From Segatella buccae ATCC 33574 (lineage in GTDB: Bacteria; Bacteroidota; Bacteroidia; Bacteroidales; Bacteroidaceae): a stretch of 64,000 nucleotides of DNA. The stretch spans positions 3,052,365-3,116,364 of the forward strand of contig NZ_GL586311.1 in the NCBI RefSeq assembly GCF_000184945.1, written 5' to 3'. Within the stretch, counting starts at the first letter, position 1. Every line of letters begins with the position of its first letter. The notes beneath the pieces are model-generated. The model made no database searches, had not been told where the DNA came from, and saw nothing but the letters and a program-made list of their open reading frames with translations. Below are positions 8,222 to 17,164 of the stretch, piece after piece. The translations under genes were made by a program, and so were the position numbers.

Positions 8222-8963
8222 TAATTCCCAACTTCCTTTTCGCGTTTTCTATGCGTTCCGGTGTGGGCGGTTCCACCCCTTTGAGCGGATAGTCAAGCCC
8301 GAGTTTCTCATATTTATACGTGCCCAACGTGTGATAGGGCAGCACATCCACGCGCTCCACATTGGTCAGCGTGTTGAGGAAAGTCCGCAGCCGGGCGAGA
8401 TAGTCGTCGCGGTCGGTGATGCCGGGGATGAGCACATGGCGTATCCACACCGGTTTGTGAATGTCGCTCAAGTAGCGGGCGCAGTCGAGAATGTTGCGGT
8501 TGGAGTGCTTTGTCAGCTTGCGGTGCTCATCGTCGTCTATGTGCTTGATGTCGAGCAAGATAGTGTCGGTGTACTTCATCAGCTCTTCAAACTTGGCAAA
8601 CCACGCCCCCTGCCGCGTGAAAGGCTGCGCCGAGGTGTCAAGACACGTGTTGATGCCCCGCTCGTGAGCCTTGCGGAAGAGTTCCGTGAGGAAGTCTATC
8701 TGCATCAATGCTTCGCCGCCGCTCACGGTGATGCCGCCCTCCCGGCCCCAATAGGAGCGGTAGTGCTCGGCCCGGTCGAGCAGTTCGTCGGCCGTCATCT
8801 TTTCCCCCACGCCCGTCTGCCACGAGTCGGGGTTGTGGCAGAACTGGCAGCGCATGGGGCAACCTTGCAGAAAGATGAGAAACCGGATGCCCGGGCCGTC
8901 CACCGAGCCGAAGGTCTCGATGCTGTGGATGAAGCCGAAAAGGGGTAGCCCCACCCCCGGCAC
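8214..8963 (-). CDS. pflA: pyruvate formate-lyase activating enzyme, radical SAM
   Basis: A 249-residue cytoplasmic radical SAM enzyme that installs the glycyl radical on PflB. The CX3CX2C cluster motif is clear (GCPMRCQFCHNPDSW), followed by GGEALMQ (SAM-binding GGE). The recognisable N-terminus starts at LFGFIHSIETFGSVDGPG. The only start in frame is GTG at 8963 (or GTG 8954), and it lies inside a GC-rich intergenic repeat, so the first residues are repeat-encoded and the start is uncertain. The stop codon comes from the GGAGTTAA inverted repeat. It follows pflB on the same strand with a 218-bp spacer that holds two repeats. Confidence 0.9.
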   Translation of the reverse strand: MPGVGLPLFGFIHSIETFGSVDGPGIRFLIFLQGCPMRCQFCHNPDSWQTGVGEKMTADELLDRAEHYRSYWGREGGITVSGGEALMQIDFLTELFRKAHERGINTCLDTSAQPFTRQGAWFAKFEELMKYTDTILLDIKHIDDDEHRKLTKHSNRNILDCARYLSDIHKPVWIRHVLIPGITDRDDYLARLRTFLNTLTNVERVDVLPYHTLGTYKYEKLGLDYPLKGVEPPTPERIENAKRKLGIRS

Positions 8964-8964
8964 G

Positions 8965-9136
8965 GCCTCACCCCCGGCCCCTCTCCGAGGGGAGAGGGGA
9001 GTGAAGTGCCTTGTGGGTGAAAGATATCTTGTATGTTCTTGTTGTTATCCATGTTATCATCCATAATGTTATGTAGCAAAAGAAAAAGCCTCACCCCCGG
9101 CCCTCTCCCCTTGGCGAGGGGCCGGGGGTGAGGCTG
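8965..9136. repeat. two GC-rich palindromic repeats between pflB and pflA
   Basis: Copies at about 8965-9006 and 9090-9135 share GCCTCACCCCCGGCCC; the second is a near-perfect palindrome closing with GGGGGTGAGGC. Between them lies AT-rich DNA with no supported gene. Confidence 0.7.
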
Positions 9137-9181
9137 TGTCGGGAGTGAGACCGTTCCGGCTGCCTAAGCCTATTCCTTTTC

Positions 9182-11428
9182 TTACAACCTTCCGTGTGCC
9201 TGTCGGGCAATCACATCGAGCTGCTGCTCGCGTGTGAGGTCGATAAATTTCACGGCGTAGCCGCTCACACGGATGGTGAAGTTCTGGTATTCCTCTTTCT
9301 CGGGATGCTCCATGGCATCTTTGAGCTTCTCCACGCCGAAGACATTCACGTTGAGGTGGTGTGCCCCTTGGTCGAAGTAGCCGTCCATCACACCTACGAG
9401 CGTGTTGGCGCGTTCCTCGTCATCGTGGCCCAGTGCACCCGGACTGATGGTCTGCGTGTTGGAGATGCCGTCGAGCGCATACTCGTAGGGCAGTTTGGCC
9501 ACGGAGTTGAGCGAAGCCAAGAGACCGTTCTTCTCGGCGCCATACGACGGGTTGGCACCCGGCGCAAGCGGTGTTCCGGCAGCGCGGCCGTCGGGCATGG
9601 CACCCGTGTACTTGCCATACACCACGTTGGAAGTGATGGTGAGGATGCTCGTCGTGGGCTCCGAATGGCGGTAGGTGTGGTATTTGCGAATCATGCCCAT
9701 GAATGTCTTGAGCAACCACACGGCTATCTCGTCGGCCCGCTCGTCGTCGTTGCCGTAGCGGGGGAAATCGCCCTCGGTCTTGAAATCAATGGGGAAGCCC
9801 GTCTCGTCGCGCACGATGTTGACCTTGGCATACTTGATGGCGCAGATGGAGTCTACCACGTGGCTGAAGCCTGCGATGCCCGTAGCGAACGTGCGGCGCA
9901 CATCGGTGTCGATGAGTGCCATCTCGGCAGCCTCGTAGAAGTATTTGTCGTGCATGTAGTGGATGAGGTTGAGCGTCTTCACGTAGATGCTGGCAAGCCA
10001 GTCCATCATGTCCATGAAGCGGGGCATGAACTCCTCGTAGTCCACCACATCGCCCGTGATGGGGCGCAGGGCCGGTCCGCACTGCTCGCGGCTCTTGGCA
10101 TCCACACCGCCGTTGATGGCGTAGAGCAGACACTTGGCGAGGTTGGCACGGGCGCCGAAGAACTGCATCTCCTTACCTGTCTGCGTGGCCGACACGCAGC
10201 AGCAGATGCTGTAGTCGTCTCCCCACACCGGGCGCATCACGTCGTCGTTCTCATACTGGATGGAACTTGTCTTCACCGAGATCCACGCGGCATAACGCTT
10301 GAAGGCCTTGGGCAGGCGGCTGCTGTAGAGCACGGTGAGGTTGGGCTCGGGCGACGGGCCCATGTTGATGAGCGTGTGGAGGAAGCGGAAGTCGTTTTTG
10401 GTGACCATCGAGCGTCCGTCCATGCCCATGCCTGCCACCTCGAGCGTGGCCCATACGGGGTCGCCGGAGAAGAGCTGGTTGTAGGAGGGGATGCGGGCAA
10501 ACTTCACCATGCGGAACTTCATCACCAGATGGTCGATGAGTTCCTGCGCCTCCTCCTCGGTGAGCGTGCCCTCGCGGAAGTCGCGCTCGATGTAGATGTC
10601 GAGGAATGTGGACACGCGGCCCACCGACATGGCGGCACCATTCTGCGTCTTCACCGCTCCCAGATAGCCGAAGTAGAGCCACTGCACGGCCTCGCGGGCG
10701 TTGGCGGCAGGGCGGGAAATGTCGTAGCCATAGAGGGCGGCCATCTCCTTCAGGCCGTTGAGGGCGCGAATCTGCATCGCAACCTCCTCGCGCAGGCGCA
10801 CCACCTCGTCGATCATCCCTTGGTCGCCGATGCCTTCAAGGTCTTTCTTTTTCTCCTCGATGAGGAAGTCCACACCGTATAGGGCCACGCGGCGATAGTC
10901 GCCCACGATGCGGCCGCGGCCGTAGGTGTCGGGCAGTCCGGTGAGGATGTGGTTGTGACGCACACGCTTCATCTCCGTGGTGTAGGCGTCGAACACCCCG
11001 TCGTTGTGTGTCTTGGCATATTTGGTGAATATCTCGTGAATCTTTTCAGAAGGCTGATAGCCGTAGGTGGTGCAAGCCTGCTCGGCCATCTTGATGCCTC
11101 CGTAGGGCATGAAGGCGCGCTTGAGCGGCTTGTCGGTTTGCAGGCCGACCACCTTTTCCAACTCCTTCGTACCCTCGCCGATGTAGGCCGGGCCATAGAC
11201 CGTCAGTCCGGAGACCACCTCCGTCTCCATATCAAGAACACCGCCCTTGGCACGCTCCTCCTTCTGGAGCTCCTTGAGTCGGCCCCACAGTGTGTCGGTA
11301 GCTTTGGTGGGCCCTGCCAGGAAGGACTCGTCGCCCTCATAGCCGGTGTAGTTGTTCTGAATGAAATCTCTCAGATCCACTTCAGAAGACCATTTGTTTC
11401 CTTTGAAACCTCGCCATTCTGTTCTCAT
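9182..11428 (-). CDS. pflB: formate C-acetyltransferase (pyruvate formate-lyase)
   Basis: A 748-residue glycyl radical enzyme that converts pyruvate and CoA to acetyl-CoA and formate under anaerobic conditions. The catalytic cysteine pair is in [12 protein letters not shown]; residues 409-411 are all Cys, and by alignment with ACCVS of E. coli the active pair is 410-411. The radical glycine is Gly723 in RVSGYAVKF, close to the C-terminus. Length and both domains are complete. Start ATG 11428 gives [20 protein letters not shown], normal for Bacteroidetes PflB. The activase gene follows. A TAACTTTG box at 11493-11500 (minus strand) is a likely promoter. Confidence 0.97.
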   Translation of the reverse strand: MRTEWRGFKGNKWSSEVDLRDFIQNNYTGYEGDESFLAGPTKATDTLWGRLKELQKEERAKGGVLDMETEVVSGLTVYGPAYIGEGTKELEKVVGLQTDKPLKRAFMPYGGIKMAEQACTTYGYQPSEKIHEIFTKYAKTHNDGVFDAYTTEMKRVRHNHILTGLPDTYGRGRIVGDYRRVALYGVDFLIEEKKKDLEGIGDQGMIDEVVRLREEVAMQIRALNGLKEMAALYGYDISRPAANAREAVQWLYFGYLGAVKTQNGAAMSVGRVSTFLDIYIERDFREGTLTEEEAQELIDHLVMKFRMVKFARIPSYNQLFSGDPVWATLEVAGMGMDGRSMVTKNDFRFLHTLINMGPSPEPNLTVLYSSRLPKAFKRYAAWISVKTSSIQYENDDVMRPVWGDDYSICCCVSATQTGKEMQFFGARANLAKCLLYAINGGVDAKSREQCGPALRPITGDVVDYEEFMPRFMDMMDWLASIYVKTLNLIHYMHDKYFYEAAEMALIDTDVRRTFATGIAGFSHVVDSICAIKYAKVNIVRDETGFPIDFKTEGDFPRYGNDDERADEIAVWLLKTFMGMIRKYHTYRHSEPTTSILTITSNVVYGKYTGAMPDGRAAGTPLAPGANPSYGAEKNGLLASLNSVAKLPYEYALDGISNTQTISPGALGHDDEERANTLVGVMDGYFDQGAHHLNVNVFGVEKLKDAMEHPEKEEYQNFTIRVSGYAVKFIDLTREQQLDVIARQAHGRL

Positions 11429-11492
11429 AATTTTTTTATTTGTTATTGATGAATAATACTGGGTATAAATCCTGAATCTTGTAATTCGAGTG

Positions 11493-11500
11493 CAAAGTTA
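11493..11500 (-). promoter_or_regulatory. -7 promoter box of pflB
   Basis: TAACTTTG on the minus strand, 64 bp upstream of the pflB ATG. No clear -33 TTTG. The rest of the 11429-11774 spacer is AT-rich, and I see no gene in it. Confidence 0.45.
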
Positions 11501-11737
11501 ACCTTTTTTTTCATGATATGGAAATAAAAAGGTTCATCATTTATGGGTATTTTGCAAACTGGAGTTGGCAAACGGCTTCATTAAAGGGGATATTCCGTTC
11601 AAATCCTTTAACTTTTCCTCAGTTTTCGTTTAACTTCCTTAACCATTCTGCCGCGCTTCTTTTCCACCTATTATTATATGTCGGCGGAATTATGGATAAA
11701 ACTCCCGAAAAAGCTCCTTTAACTCCGAAAAAATCAG

Positions 11738-11745
11738 TAAGTTTG
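11738..11745 (+). promoter_or_regulatory. -7 promoter box of rarA
   Basis: TAAGTTTG, 29 bp ahead of the rarA ATG; a weak -33 (TTTA) lies about 20 bp further upstream. Confidence 0.45.
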
Positions 11746-11774
11746 CAAGATGAATCAGTAACAGGTATAAGCCA

Positions 11775-13061
11775 ATGGAACCATTAGCCGAAAGAATGCG
11801 TCCCCGCACACTCGACGACTACGTGGGGCAGCAGCATCTCGTGAGCCCCGGGGCCGTGCTGCGCCGCATGATAGAGGGCGGGCGCATCTCCTCCTTCATC
11901 CTTTGGGGCCCGCCGGGAGTGGGGAAGACCACGCTGGCGCAGATCATCGCCAACCGCCTCAAGACACCTTTCTACACGCTCAGCGCCGTGACAAGCGGCG
12001 TGAAAGACGTGCGTGAGGTCATCGAACGGGCCGGCCGCAACCGCTTTTTTGACTCCCTGTCGCCCATTCTTTTCATCGACGAGATACACCGGTTCAGCAA
12101 AAGTCAGCAAGACTCGCTGCTCGGGGCCGTGGAGAAGGGCGTGGTGACGCTCATCGGGGCCACCACCGAGAATCCCTCCTTCGAGGTGATACGCCCGCTG
12201 CTCTCGCGCTGTCAGCTCTATGTGCTCAAGCCCTTGGAGAAAGAAGACCTGCTCCGGTTGCTCCACCGGGCCGTGACCGAGGACACCGAACTACGCAAGC
12301 GCGACATCCGTCTCACCCAGACCGACGCGCTGCTGCGCTACAGTGGCGGCGACGCGCGCAAGTTGCTCAACATCTTGGAGCTGGTGGTGGAGGCCTGCGG
12401 CGACGCGCCCACGGTGGAAATCACCGACCGCTTGGTGGAGGAACGGTTGCAGCAGAATCCGCTGGCCTACGACAAAGACGGCGAGATGCACTACGACATC
12501 ATCTCGGCCTTCATCAAGAGCATACGCGGCAGCGACCCCGATGCGGCACTCTACTGGATGGCACGCATGATAGAGGGGGGCGAAGACCCGAAATTCATCG
12601 CCCGCCGGCTGGTGATCAGTGCGGCCGAAGACATCGGACTGGCCAACCCCAACGCTTTGCTGCTGGCCAACGCGGCTTTCGACACGGTGACGAAGATAGG
12701 GTGGCCCGAGGGCCGCATACCGCTGGCCGAGGCCGCCGTCTATCTGGCCACGAGCCCCAAGAGCAACTCGGCCTATCTGGGCATCGACGCCGCACTGGCC
12801 CTCGTCAGGCAGACGGGCAACCTGCCCGTGCCGCTCCATCTGCGCAACGCGCCCACCAAGCTCATGGCCGACCTCGGCTATCACGACGGCTACAAGTATC
12901 CCCACGACTATCCGGGCCATTTCACCCCGCAGCAGTATCTGCCCGACGAGGTGAAAGACCGCCGCCTGTGGCACGTCCAGCATTCGCCTGCCGAGGAGCG
13001 GCAGTATCAGTGGATGAAGACCTGCTGGGGCGATAGATTTGAAGAGAAAAACCAAAAATAG
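11775..13061 (+). CDS. rarA: replication-associated recombination protein A, AAA+ ATPase
   Basis: A 428-residue cytoplasmic AAA+ ATPase of the RarA/MgsA/WRNIP1 family, related to clamp-loader subunits and acting at stalled replication forks. Walker A GPPGVGKT is at residues 45-52 and Walker B is in ILFIDEIHR. The sensor region ATTENPSFEV and the arginine-containing LLSRC follow, then the C-terminal tetramerisation domain with SAAEDIGLANP and YKYPHDYPGHF, typical of the family. ATG at 11775 gives MEPLAERMRPRTLDDYVGQQ, the normal N-terminus. The next gene starts 5 bp after its stop, so the two are likely cotranscribed. Confidence 0.95.
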   Translation: MEPLAERMRPRTLDDYVGQQHLVSPGAVLRRMIEGGRISSFILWGPPGVGKTTLAQIIANRLKTPFYTLSAVTSGVKDVREVIERAGRNRFFDSLSPILFIDEIHRFSKSQQDSLLGAVEKGVVTLIGATTENPSFEVIRPLLSRCQLYVLKPLEKEDLLRLLHRAVTEDTELRKRDIRLTQTDALLRYSGGDARKLLNILELVVEACGDAPTVEITDRLVEERLQQNPLAYDKDGEMHYDIISAFIKSIRGSDPDAALYWMARMIEGGEDPKFIARRLVISAAEDIGLANPNALLLANAAFDTVTKIGWPEGRIPLAEAAVYLATSPKSNSAYLGIDAALALVRQTGNLPVPLHLRNAPTKLMADLGYHDGYKYPHDYPGHFTPQQYLPDEVKDRRLWHVQHSPAEERQYQWMKTCWGDRFEEKNQK

Positions 13062-13066
13062 CTTCC

Positions 13067-13705
13067 ATGCTGTACGAGAATCCGGAGTTTGTGAGAACGC
13101 TCCAGCACATCATTGAGTTTGTAGGCACCTTTGCGTTTGCCGTTTCCGGCATCCGCCATGCCGCCGCCAAGCATTTCGACTGGTTTGGCGGTTTCGTCTG
13201 CGGCATTGCCGTGGCCATCGGGGGCGGCACCATCCGCGATGTCTGCCTCGGTGTCACCCCCTTTTGGATGACCTCCGCCCTCTACATTGTCTGCACGTTT
13301 GTGGCCCAAGGCGTGGTCATTGTGTTCAGCCGTTCACTCAAACGGCTCGACAACGCCTGGTTTGTGTTCGACACGCTCGGCCTTGCCCTTTTCACCATCG
13401 CCGGCCTTCAGAAGACCCTTGCCCTCGGCCATCCCTTCTGGGTGGCCATCGCCATGGGCTGCATCACCGGTTCCGCCGGCGGCATCATCCGCGATGTGCT
13501 GCTCAACAACGTGCCCGTCATTTTCCGCAAGGAGATCTATGCCATGGCCGGTGTGGCCGGAGGCCTGCTCTATTGGCTCCTCTTCCGCCTCGGCGTGGAT
13601 GTGAGCGTCACTGTGGCAGCCACTTTCCTCACCATCTGCCTCATCCGTCTGCTGGCCGTGAAATACCACATCTCGCTGCCCAAACTGCGCGGGGAAGAGC
13701 GGTGA
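13067..13705 (+). CDS. trimeric intracellular cation channel family protein (UPF0126/YicG-like)
   Basis: A 212-residue inner-membrane protein with about seven hydrophobic helices. It has an internal duplication: each half carries a glycine-rich motif ending in Arg-Asp (IGGGTIRDVCLG near 52-63 and GGIIRDVLLNNVP near 142-154). This is the hallmark of the bacterial TRIC/UPF0126 family, whose members form cation channels. The physiological ion here is not known. It starts 5 bp after rarA, in one transcription unit. Confidence 0.85.
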   Translation: MLYENPEFVRTLQHIIEFVGTFAFAVSGIRHAAAKHFDWFGGFVCGIAVAIGGGTIRDVCLGVTPFWMTSALYIVCTFVAQGVVIVFSRSLKRLDNAWFVFDTLGLALFTIAGLQKTLALGHPFWVAIAMGCITGSAGGIIRDVLLNNVPVIFRKEIYAMAGVAGGLLYWLLFRLGVDVSVTVAATFLTICLIRLLAVKYHISLPKLRGEER

Positions 13706-13834
13706 GCATCACGGGCAGCAAATTCTTCCCGACGCGTGGGGGCAGCTCTTTAGGCCTGCCTGACGGCTCGTGTGGGCCGTTGCCGGAAGCGGGAGGAAGA
13801 ATGAAAGATTTTGAAAACAGAAAAAACAGATAGA

Positions 13835-14944
13835 ATGGAGATACAAACGACTATACCACAAGAGTATCTACAAGCTGTGGAGGCAATGAAGAAGGCTATC
13901 CTTCATAGTCAGTATCAGGCGGCTAAAGGGGTAAACAAGATACAACTGTCCCTTTATTATGCCATTGGACAATATGTGTCGGCTAACTCCCGACACGGCC
14001 ATTGGGGAAAGCACGCGATAGATACAATCAGTTTGTCGCTGCAAAGGGAGTTGCCCGGCCTGCGAGGGTTTTCTTCTCCGCATATCCGGAGTATGCGATT
14101 GTTCTATGAGACTTGGAGCGATGTTGAAGATTGCTCGCCACTGGCGAGCAAAATAGATACTAATGTGCTCATCAGAAAATGCTCGCCATTGGCGAGCGGA
14201 ATCAGTATGGATGAATTTTTTGGAATAAGTTTTACCCATCACATGGAAATCATTCGCCAGACAACTTCTTTGGAGGAACGGGCTTTTTATATCCACCAGA
14301 CATACTTGAACCATTGGTCCAAATACGCTTTGCGCGACCATCTGAAAGCCGACGACTTCCATCACCGGGGCATGCTCCCCAATAATTTCAGTCAGGCGAT
14401 GGCCGATTCCCATCAAGCTTTGAAAGCTGTGAGCATGTTCAAAGACGAGTATCTCCTCGATTTTATCAATGTGGAGCAGTTAGACGAGCAAGACCGCGAA
14501 GACATCGACGAGCGGGTGGTCGAGACGAGCATCGTCAACAACATCAAGAAGTTCGTCATGATGTTTGGCCGTGGTTTTGCCTTCATCGGCAATCAATACA
14601 GGCTGATGGTTGGAGAAAAGGAATTCTTCGTGGATCTTCTTTTCTATAATCGCGAGATTTCCTCCCTTGTGGCCATCGAACTCAAGGCCGGCGAGTTCAA
14701 GCCGTCCTATCTCGGGCAGCTGAATTTCTATTTACAGGCTTTGGACGATCAGGTCAGGATGCCGGGCGAAAATCCGTCCATAGGCCTTGTGTTGTGCAAG
14801 AATGCCGACAAGATGGTTGCGGAGTATGCCGTGCGTGACTATACCAAGCCGATGGGCGTGGCAACATACAGAACTACCAAGGACATGCCCAAGAAACTCC
14901 GGGATGCTCTTCCCGATATTGAGGAGTTGAAGAAATTGCTGTGA
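13835..14944 (+). CDS. DUF1016 (YhcG-like) PDDEXK nuclease family protein
   Basis: A 369-residue protein with an N-terminal DUF1016 domain (about 1-170) and a C-terminal PDDEXK fold. In the latter, EFFVDLLFYNRE followed by LVAIELKAGEFKP supplies the D and ExK residues of a nuclease active site. Members often travel with restriction-modification genes, but none is here and the cellular role is unproven. Two DNA hairpins sit inside the coding region (arms 14131-14139/14143-14151 and 14181-14187/14191-14197), encoding the repeated peptide CSPLAS at residues 100 and 116. I prefer ATG 13835 to the in-frame TTG at 13811, since it begins the recognisable MEIQTTIPQEYLQAVEAM. Confidence 0.85.
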   Translation: MEIQTTIPQEYLQAVEAMKKAILHSQYQAAKGVNKIQLSLYYAIGQYVSANSRHGHWGKHAIDTISLSLQRELPGLRGFSSPHIRSMRLFYETWSDVEDCSPLASKIDTNVLIRKCSPLASGISMDEFFGISFTHHMEIIRQTTSLEERAFYIHQTYLNHWSKYALRDHLKADDFHHRGMLPNNFSQAMADSHQALKAVSMFKDEYLLDFINVEQLDEQDREDIDERVVETSIVNNIKKFVMMFGRGFAFIGNQYRLMVGEKEFFVDLLFYNREISSLVAIELKAGEFKPSYLGQLNFYLQALDDQVRMPGENPSIGLVLCKNADKMVAEYAVRDYTKPMGVATYRTTKDMPKKLRDALPDIEELKKLL

Positions 14945-15098
14945 GTGACGACGGAGTGACGACGGAAAATGAGCGGAGGAATGAAGGGAAATCTGTTGGC
15001 GGAGATTGTCTGTGGGGCGCGGAGAAGCCTGAATCTGCCCAATGGCATCAGAAAGACACCATCTCACACTTTTGTAAAACCATTTATGCGAAAAACGG

Positions 15099-15436
15099 CT
15101 CCGTGCTTGCGATATTCCCGACTAAAACCCCGCCGGCCGGAAATACGCCGATTTTGACGAGGCATGTAACCCTTTGACTGTCAGTCTTTTGATTTTTCTT
15201 GACACGTGAAACCATCTCCAAAGGGATGTGAAAAGGCCCGAACGAGAAGTCCGTTCGGGCCTTTTTGGCCGGCCGTCGTGCCGCTTTGGCAGTCTGACTG
15301 TGCCCCTTTCGCCTTGTCATCCGGCCTTTTCTCTATCCCATCCATGCCTTTTAGTCGTTTTCCGCCCACCATTCTGTGCTATTTGGCCGGTTTTTAGAAG
15401 AGGCTTTTTGTCAAGGAAAATCAGGGTTCCGGATTC
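15099..15436. repeat. long non-coding repeat B, copy 1
   Basis: About 340 bp that match 39466-39826 in order: CGTGCTTGCGATAT, a segment with GACTGTCAG and TTTTCTTGACA, an inverted repeat around CCGTTCGGGCC, the block GACTGTGCCC, then GGCTTTTTGTCAAG. No open frame is conserved between copies. It fills most of the spacer between the DUF1016 gene and the tRNA-Lys genes; the remaining 14945-15098 holds nothing I recognise. Confidence 0.7.
15231..15265 (+). terminator. hairpin with T run inside repeat B
   Basis: Arms AAAAGGCCCGAACG (15231-15244) and CGTTCGGGCCTTTT (15252-15265) with A and T tracts on either side; it can end transcription in both directions. Confidence 0.7.
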
Positions 15437-15673
15437 TTTTGTCGCGCTTGACGGAATATGCTTGTATCGTCATCAATACCTACTTTATATCTCTATCGAG
15501 TCGGGAATGTTCTCCAACCGTGTGAGAATATGTTTTCGCCATAAATGTAATGACTGTCACCGTGAGGACATCCTTCCCTCTTCAAGCAGCCTTTGTCCTT
15601 CCCTCCCTCCCTACAGGGAGGGCCGGGGTGGGTCTCTAAGGAGGATCTTCGGTCTTCTTGAGGGTCTCTAAAC

Positions 15674-15705
15674 GAAAAAAGAGAATCTCGCATGAGATTC
15701 TCTTT
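15674..15705 (-). terminator. terminator after tRNA-Lys genes
   Basis: Arms at 15678-15689 and 15694-15705 (12 bp perfect) followed on the minus strand by a T run (15675-15680). It lies directly after the 3' end of the first-listed tRNA-Lys. Confidence 0.85.
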
Positions 15706-15706
15706 G

Positions 15707-15779
15707 TACACCCTTAGGGATTCGAACCCTAGACCCACTGATTAAGAGTCAGTTGCTCTACCAACTGAGCTAAGGGTGC
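15707..15779 (-). tRNA. tRNA-Lys (anticodon CTT)
   Basis: A 73-nt cloverleaf without encoded CCA. Acceptor GCACCCT/AGGGTGT (one G-U at the end), discriminator A, anticodon loop CTCTTAA, and T-loop GGTTCGAATCC. Second of two tRNA-Lys genes on this strand, 45 bp after the first. Confidence 0.96.
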
Positions 15780-15824
15780 AGGTCATAACAACACGGCTGC
15801 GGGTCTTTAGGAGCCATCAAGAAG

Positions 15825-15897
15825 TGCGCCCTTAGGGACTCGAACCCTAGACCCACTGATTAAGAGTCAGTTGCTCTACCAGCTGAGCTAAGGGCGC
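15825..15897 (-). tRNA. tRNA-Lys (anticodon CTT)
   Basis: A 73-nt cloverleaf with acceptor GCGCCCT/AGGGCGC, discriminator A and anticodon loop CTCTTAA. Body nearly identical to the neighbouring copy; differences are mainly in the acceptor stem. It is nearest to the promoter. Confidence 0.96.
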
Positions 15898-15918
15898 CTC
15901 TTGGTTGTTAAGCGGTTG

Positions 15919-15950
15919 CAAAGGTACGGTGTTTTTTCAAGACCACCAAA
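15919..15950 (-). promoter_or_regulatory. promoter of the tRNA-Lys pair
   Basis: On the minus strand TTTG (15947-15950), 20 bp, then TACCTTTG (15919-15926): a full match to the Bacteroidetes promoter. The -7 box ends 21 bp before the tRNA. Confidence 0.85.
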
Positions 15951-16081
15951 TAAATCCTAAACTTTTTTACAAACTTTTTCTTGTATGTAAGTTGTTTCAA
16001 TACATGCCCTGTGCATATAATAACCCGTGTGCCATCAGCGGCCCAACGGGCATGGACACCCTCTCTGCTTGATGCTACTGA

Positions 16082-16807
16082 TCACTTCCTGATAAAAATC
16101 TTCAACGCCCGGTTTTGGGTGGAGCGGGCGATTTTGCGTAAGGCCCGGTCGCGAATCTGGCGGGCGCGTTCGCGCTTGATGCCCATCTGTTCGGCTATTT
16201 CGGCCAGTGAGATGCGGCCCGTGCCCAGTCCGTAGAAACCGCGCACCACTCGCTGTTCGCGCTCGTCGAGTGTGGCCACGAGCGACTCCAACGCCTCGAT
16301 CATGGCCTGCACGTTGTAGTCGTCGTCAGGATGTATGGCATCCTTGTTTTCCAAGATGTCGAGCAAGGTAAACTTGTTGCCCTCCGAGAGCGGTGCGTCG
16401 ACCGATGCCGGCTGCACTTCGTGGCGCGACTTCTGCCGCATGATGTCACGCGGCACACGGTAGAGGCCTGCCTGCTGCTCCACGGCCCGTTCCATCGCCT
16501 TGCGCACATAGGGGGCGGCGTATGCCACAAAACGGTTGCCACGCGAACCGTCAAACTTTCCGGCCGCTTCCATCAGTCCGATGTTGCCCTCCGAGATGAG
16601 GTCGCTCTGTGCCAGTCCACGGCCACGGAAACGCCGGGCCATTGCCACGACAAACTTCAGATTGGCCCGTGTCAGTTGTTCCAATGCCCCTCGGTCTCCG
16701 GCTTGTATGCAGGCTGCGAGGTCTTGTTCCTTTTCCGGTGTGAGGGGCGACTCCTGACCTATCTCGTCAAGATAGGTGTTCAGGGCATTTCTTTCGTTGC
16801 TGTCCAT
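16082..16807 (-). CDS. RNA polymerase sigma factor, sigma-70 family (short RpoD-like)
   Basis: A 241-residue sigma factor with region 1.2 (NALNTYLDEIGQESPLTPEKE), region 2 (LKFVVAMARRFRGRGLAQSD, then DLISEGNIGLMEAAGKFD and FVAYAAPYVRKAM), region 3 and region 4 (DEREQRVVRGFYGLGTGRIS and the helix-turn-helix SLAEIAEQMGIKRERARQIR). It is shorter than the roughly 287-residue housekeeping sigma of Bacteroidetes and diverges from it, so a group 2 alternative sigma is more likely; target genes are unknown. Start ATG 16807 (MDSNERNAL). The open frame upstream reads through a duplicated promoter element and is not coding. Confidence 0.85.
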   Translation of the reverse strand: MDSNERNALNTYLDEIGQESPLTPEKEQDLAACIQAGDRGALEQLTRANLKFVVAMARRFRGRGLAQSDLISEGNIGLMEAAGKFDGSRGNRFVAYAAPYVRKAMERAVEQQAGLYRVPRDIMRQKSRHEVQPASVDAPLSEGNKFTLLDILENKDAIHPDDDYNVQAMIEALESLVATLDEREQRVVRGFYGLGTGRISLAEIAEQMGIKRERARQIRDRALRKIARSTQNRALKIFIRK

Positions 16808-16861
16808 ATCCTTACTCTTTTTCGTCTTGTTTTTCGTAGGCCGCCGTGGGAGTGGGGTGGG

Positions 16862-16950
16862 GCCGCCTATCTTATGCAAAGATAGTGCCAATGAGAGCAA
16901 TGAGAACTTGTTCTCTGATTGCCGAGTGCCGCCTATCTTATGCAAAGATA
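16862..16950 (-). promoter_or_regulatory. duplicated promoter module of the sigma gene
   Basis: Two identical 23-bp blocks (16862-16884 and 16928-16950), each giving TATCTTTGCATAAGATAGGC on the minus strand with -7 boxes at 16877-16884 and 16943-16950, exactly 66 bp apart. The linker contains CGGCAATCAGAG and CATTGCTCTCA. A module of the same design is at 21217-21302. Confidence 0.7.
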
Positions 16951-17040
16951 AAAATAAAAAACGAGAAACATTGTTGAAACGGGTAGAAAAATTGTTACGG
17001 TCTTTGGGCAAATTGCCCTTTTCGGTAGCCTGCCTTTATC

Positions 17041-17079
17041 GAAAAAGCCTCCCGGAGGCGTTGGCTGTCCGGGAGGCTT
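17041..17079 (-). terminator. carB terminator
   Basis: Arms at 17045-17056 and 17068-17079 (12 bp, perfect) followed on the minus strand by TTTTT. It lies 86 bp after the carB stop. Confidence 0.85.
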
Positions 17080-17164
17080 ATGCTGTGGTGGGGCTTGAAC
17101 TGCCCCGAGAAGCGTTGTTCCTGCATGGCGAAGACCGTCGGGAGGCGGTTCCGGGCACAGGGCA

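Noticed and set aside
11518..11787. 89-codon plus-strand frame ahead of rarA
   Set aside because: AT-rich spacer containing the rarA promoter; the peptide has no family and the frame overlaps the rarA start.
15228..15671. 147-codon frame in repeat B
   Set aside because: Not conserved in the second copy of the repeat; it runs through a terminator hairpin.
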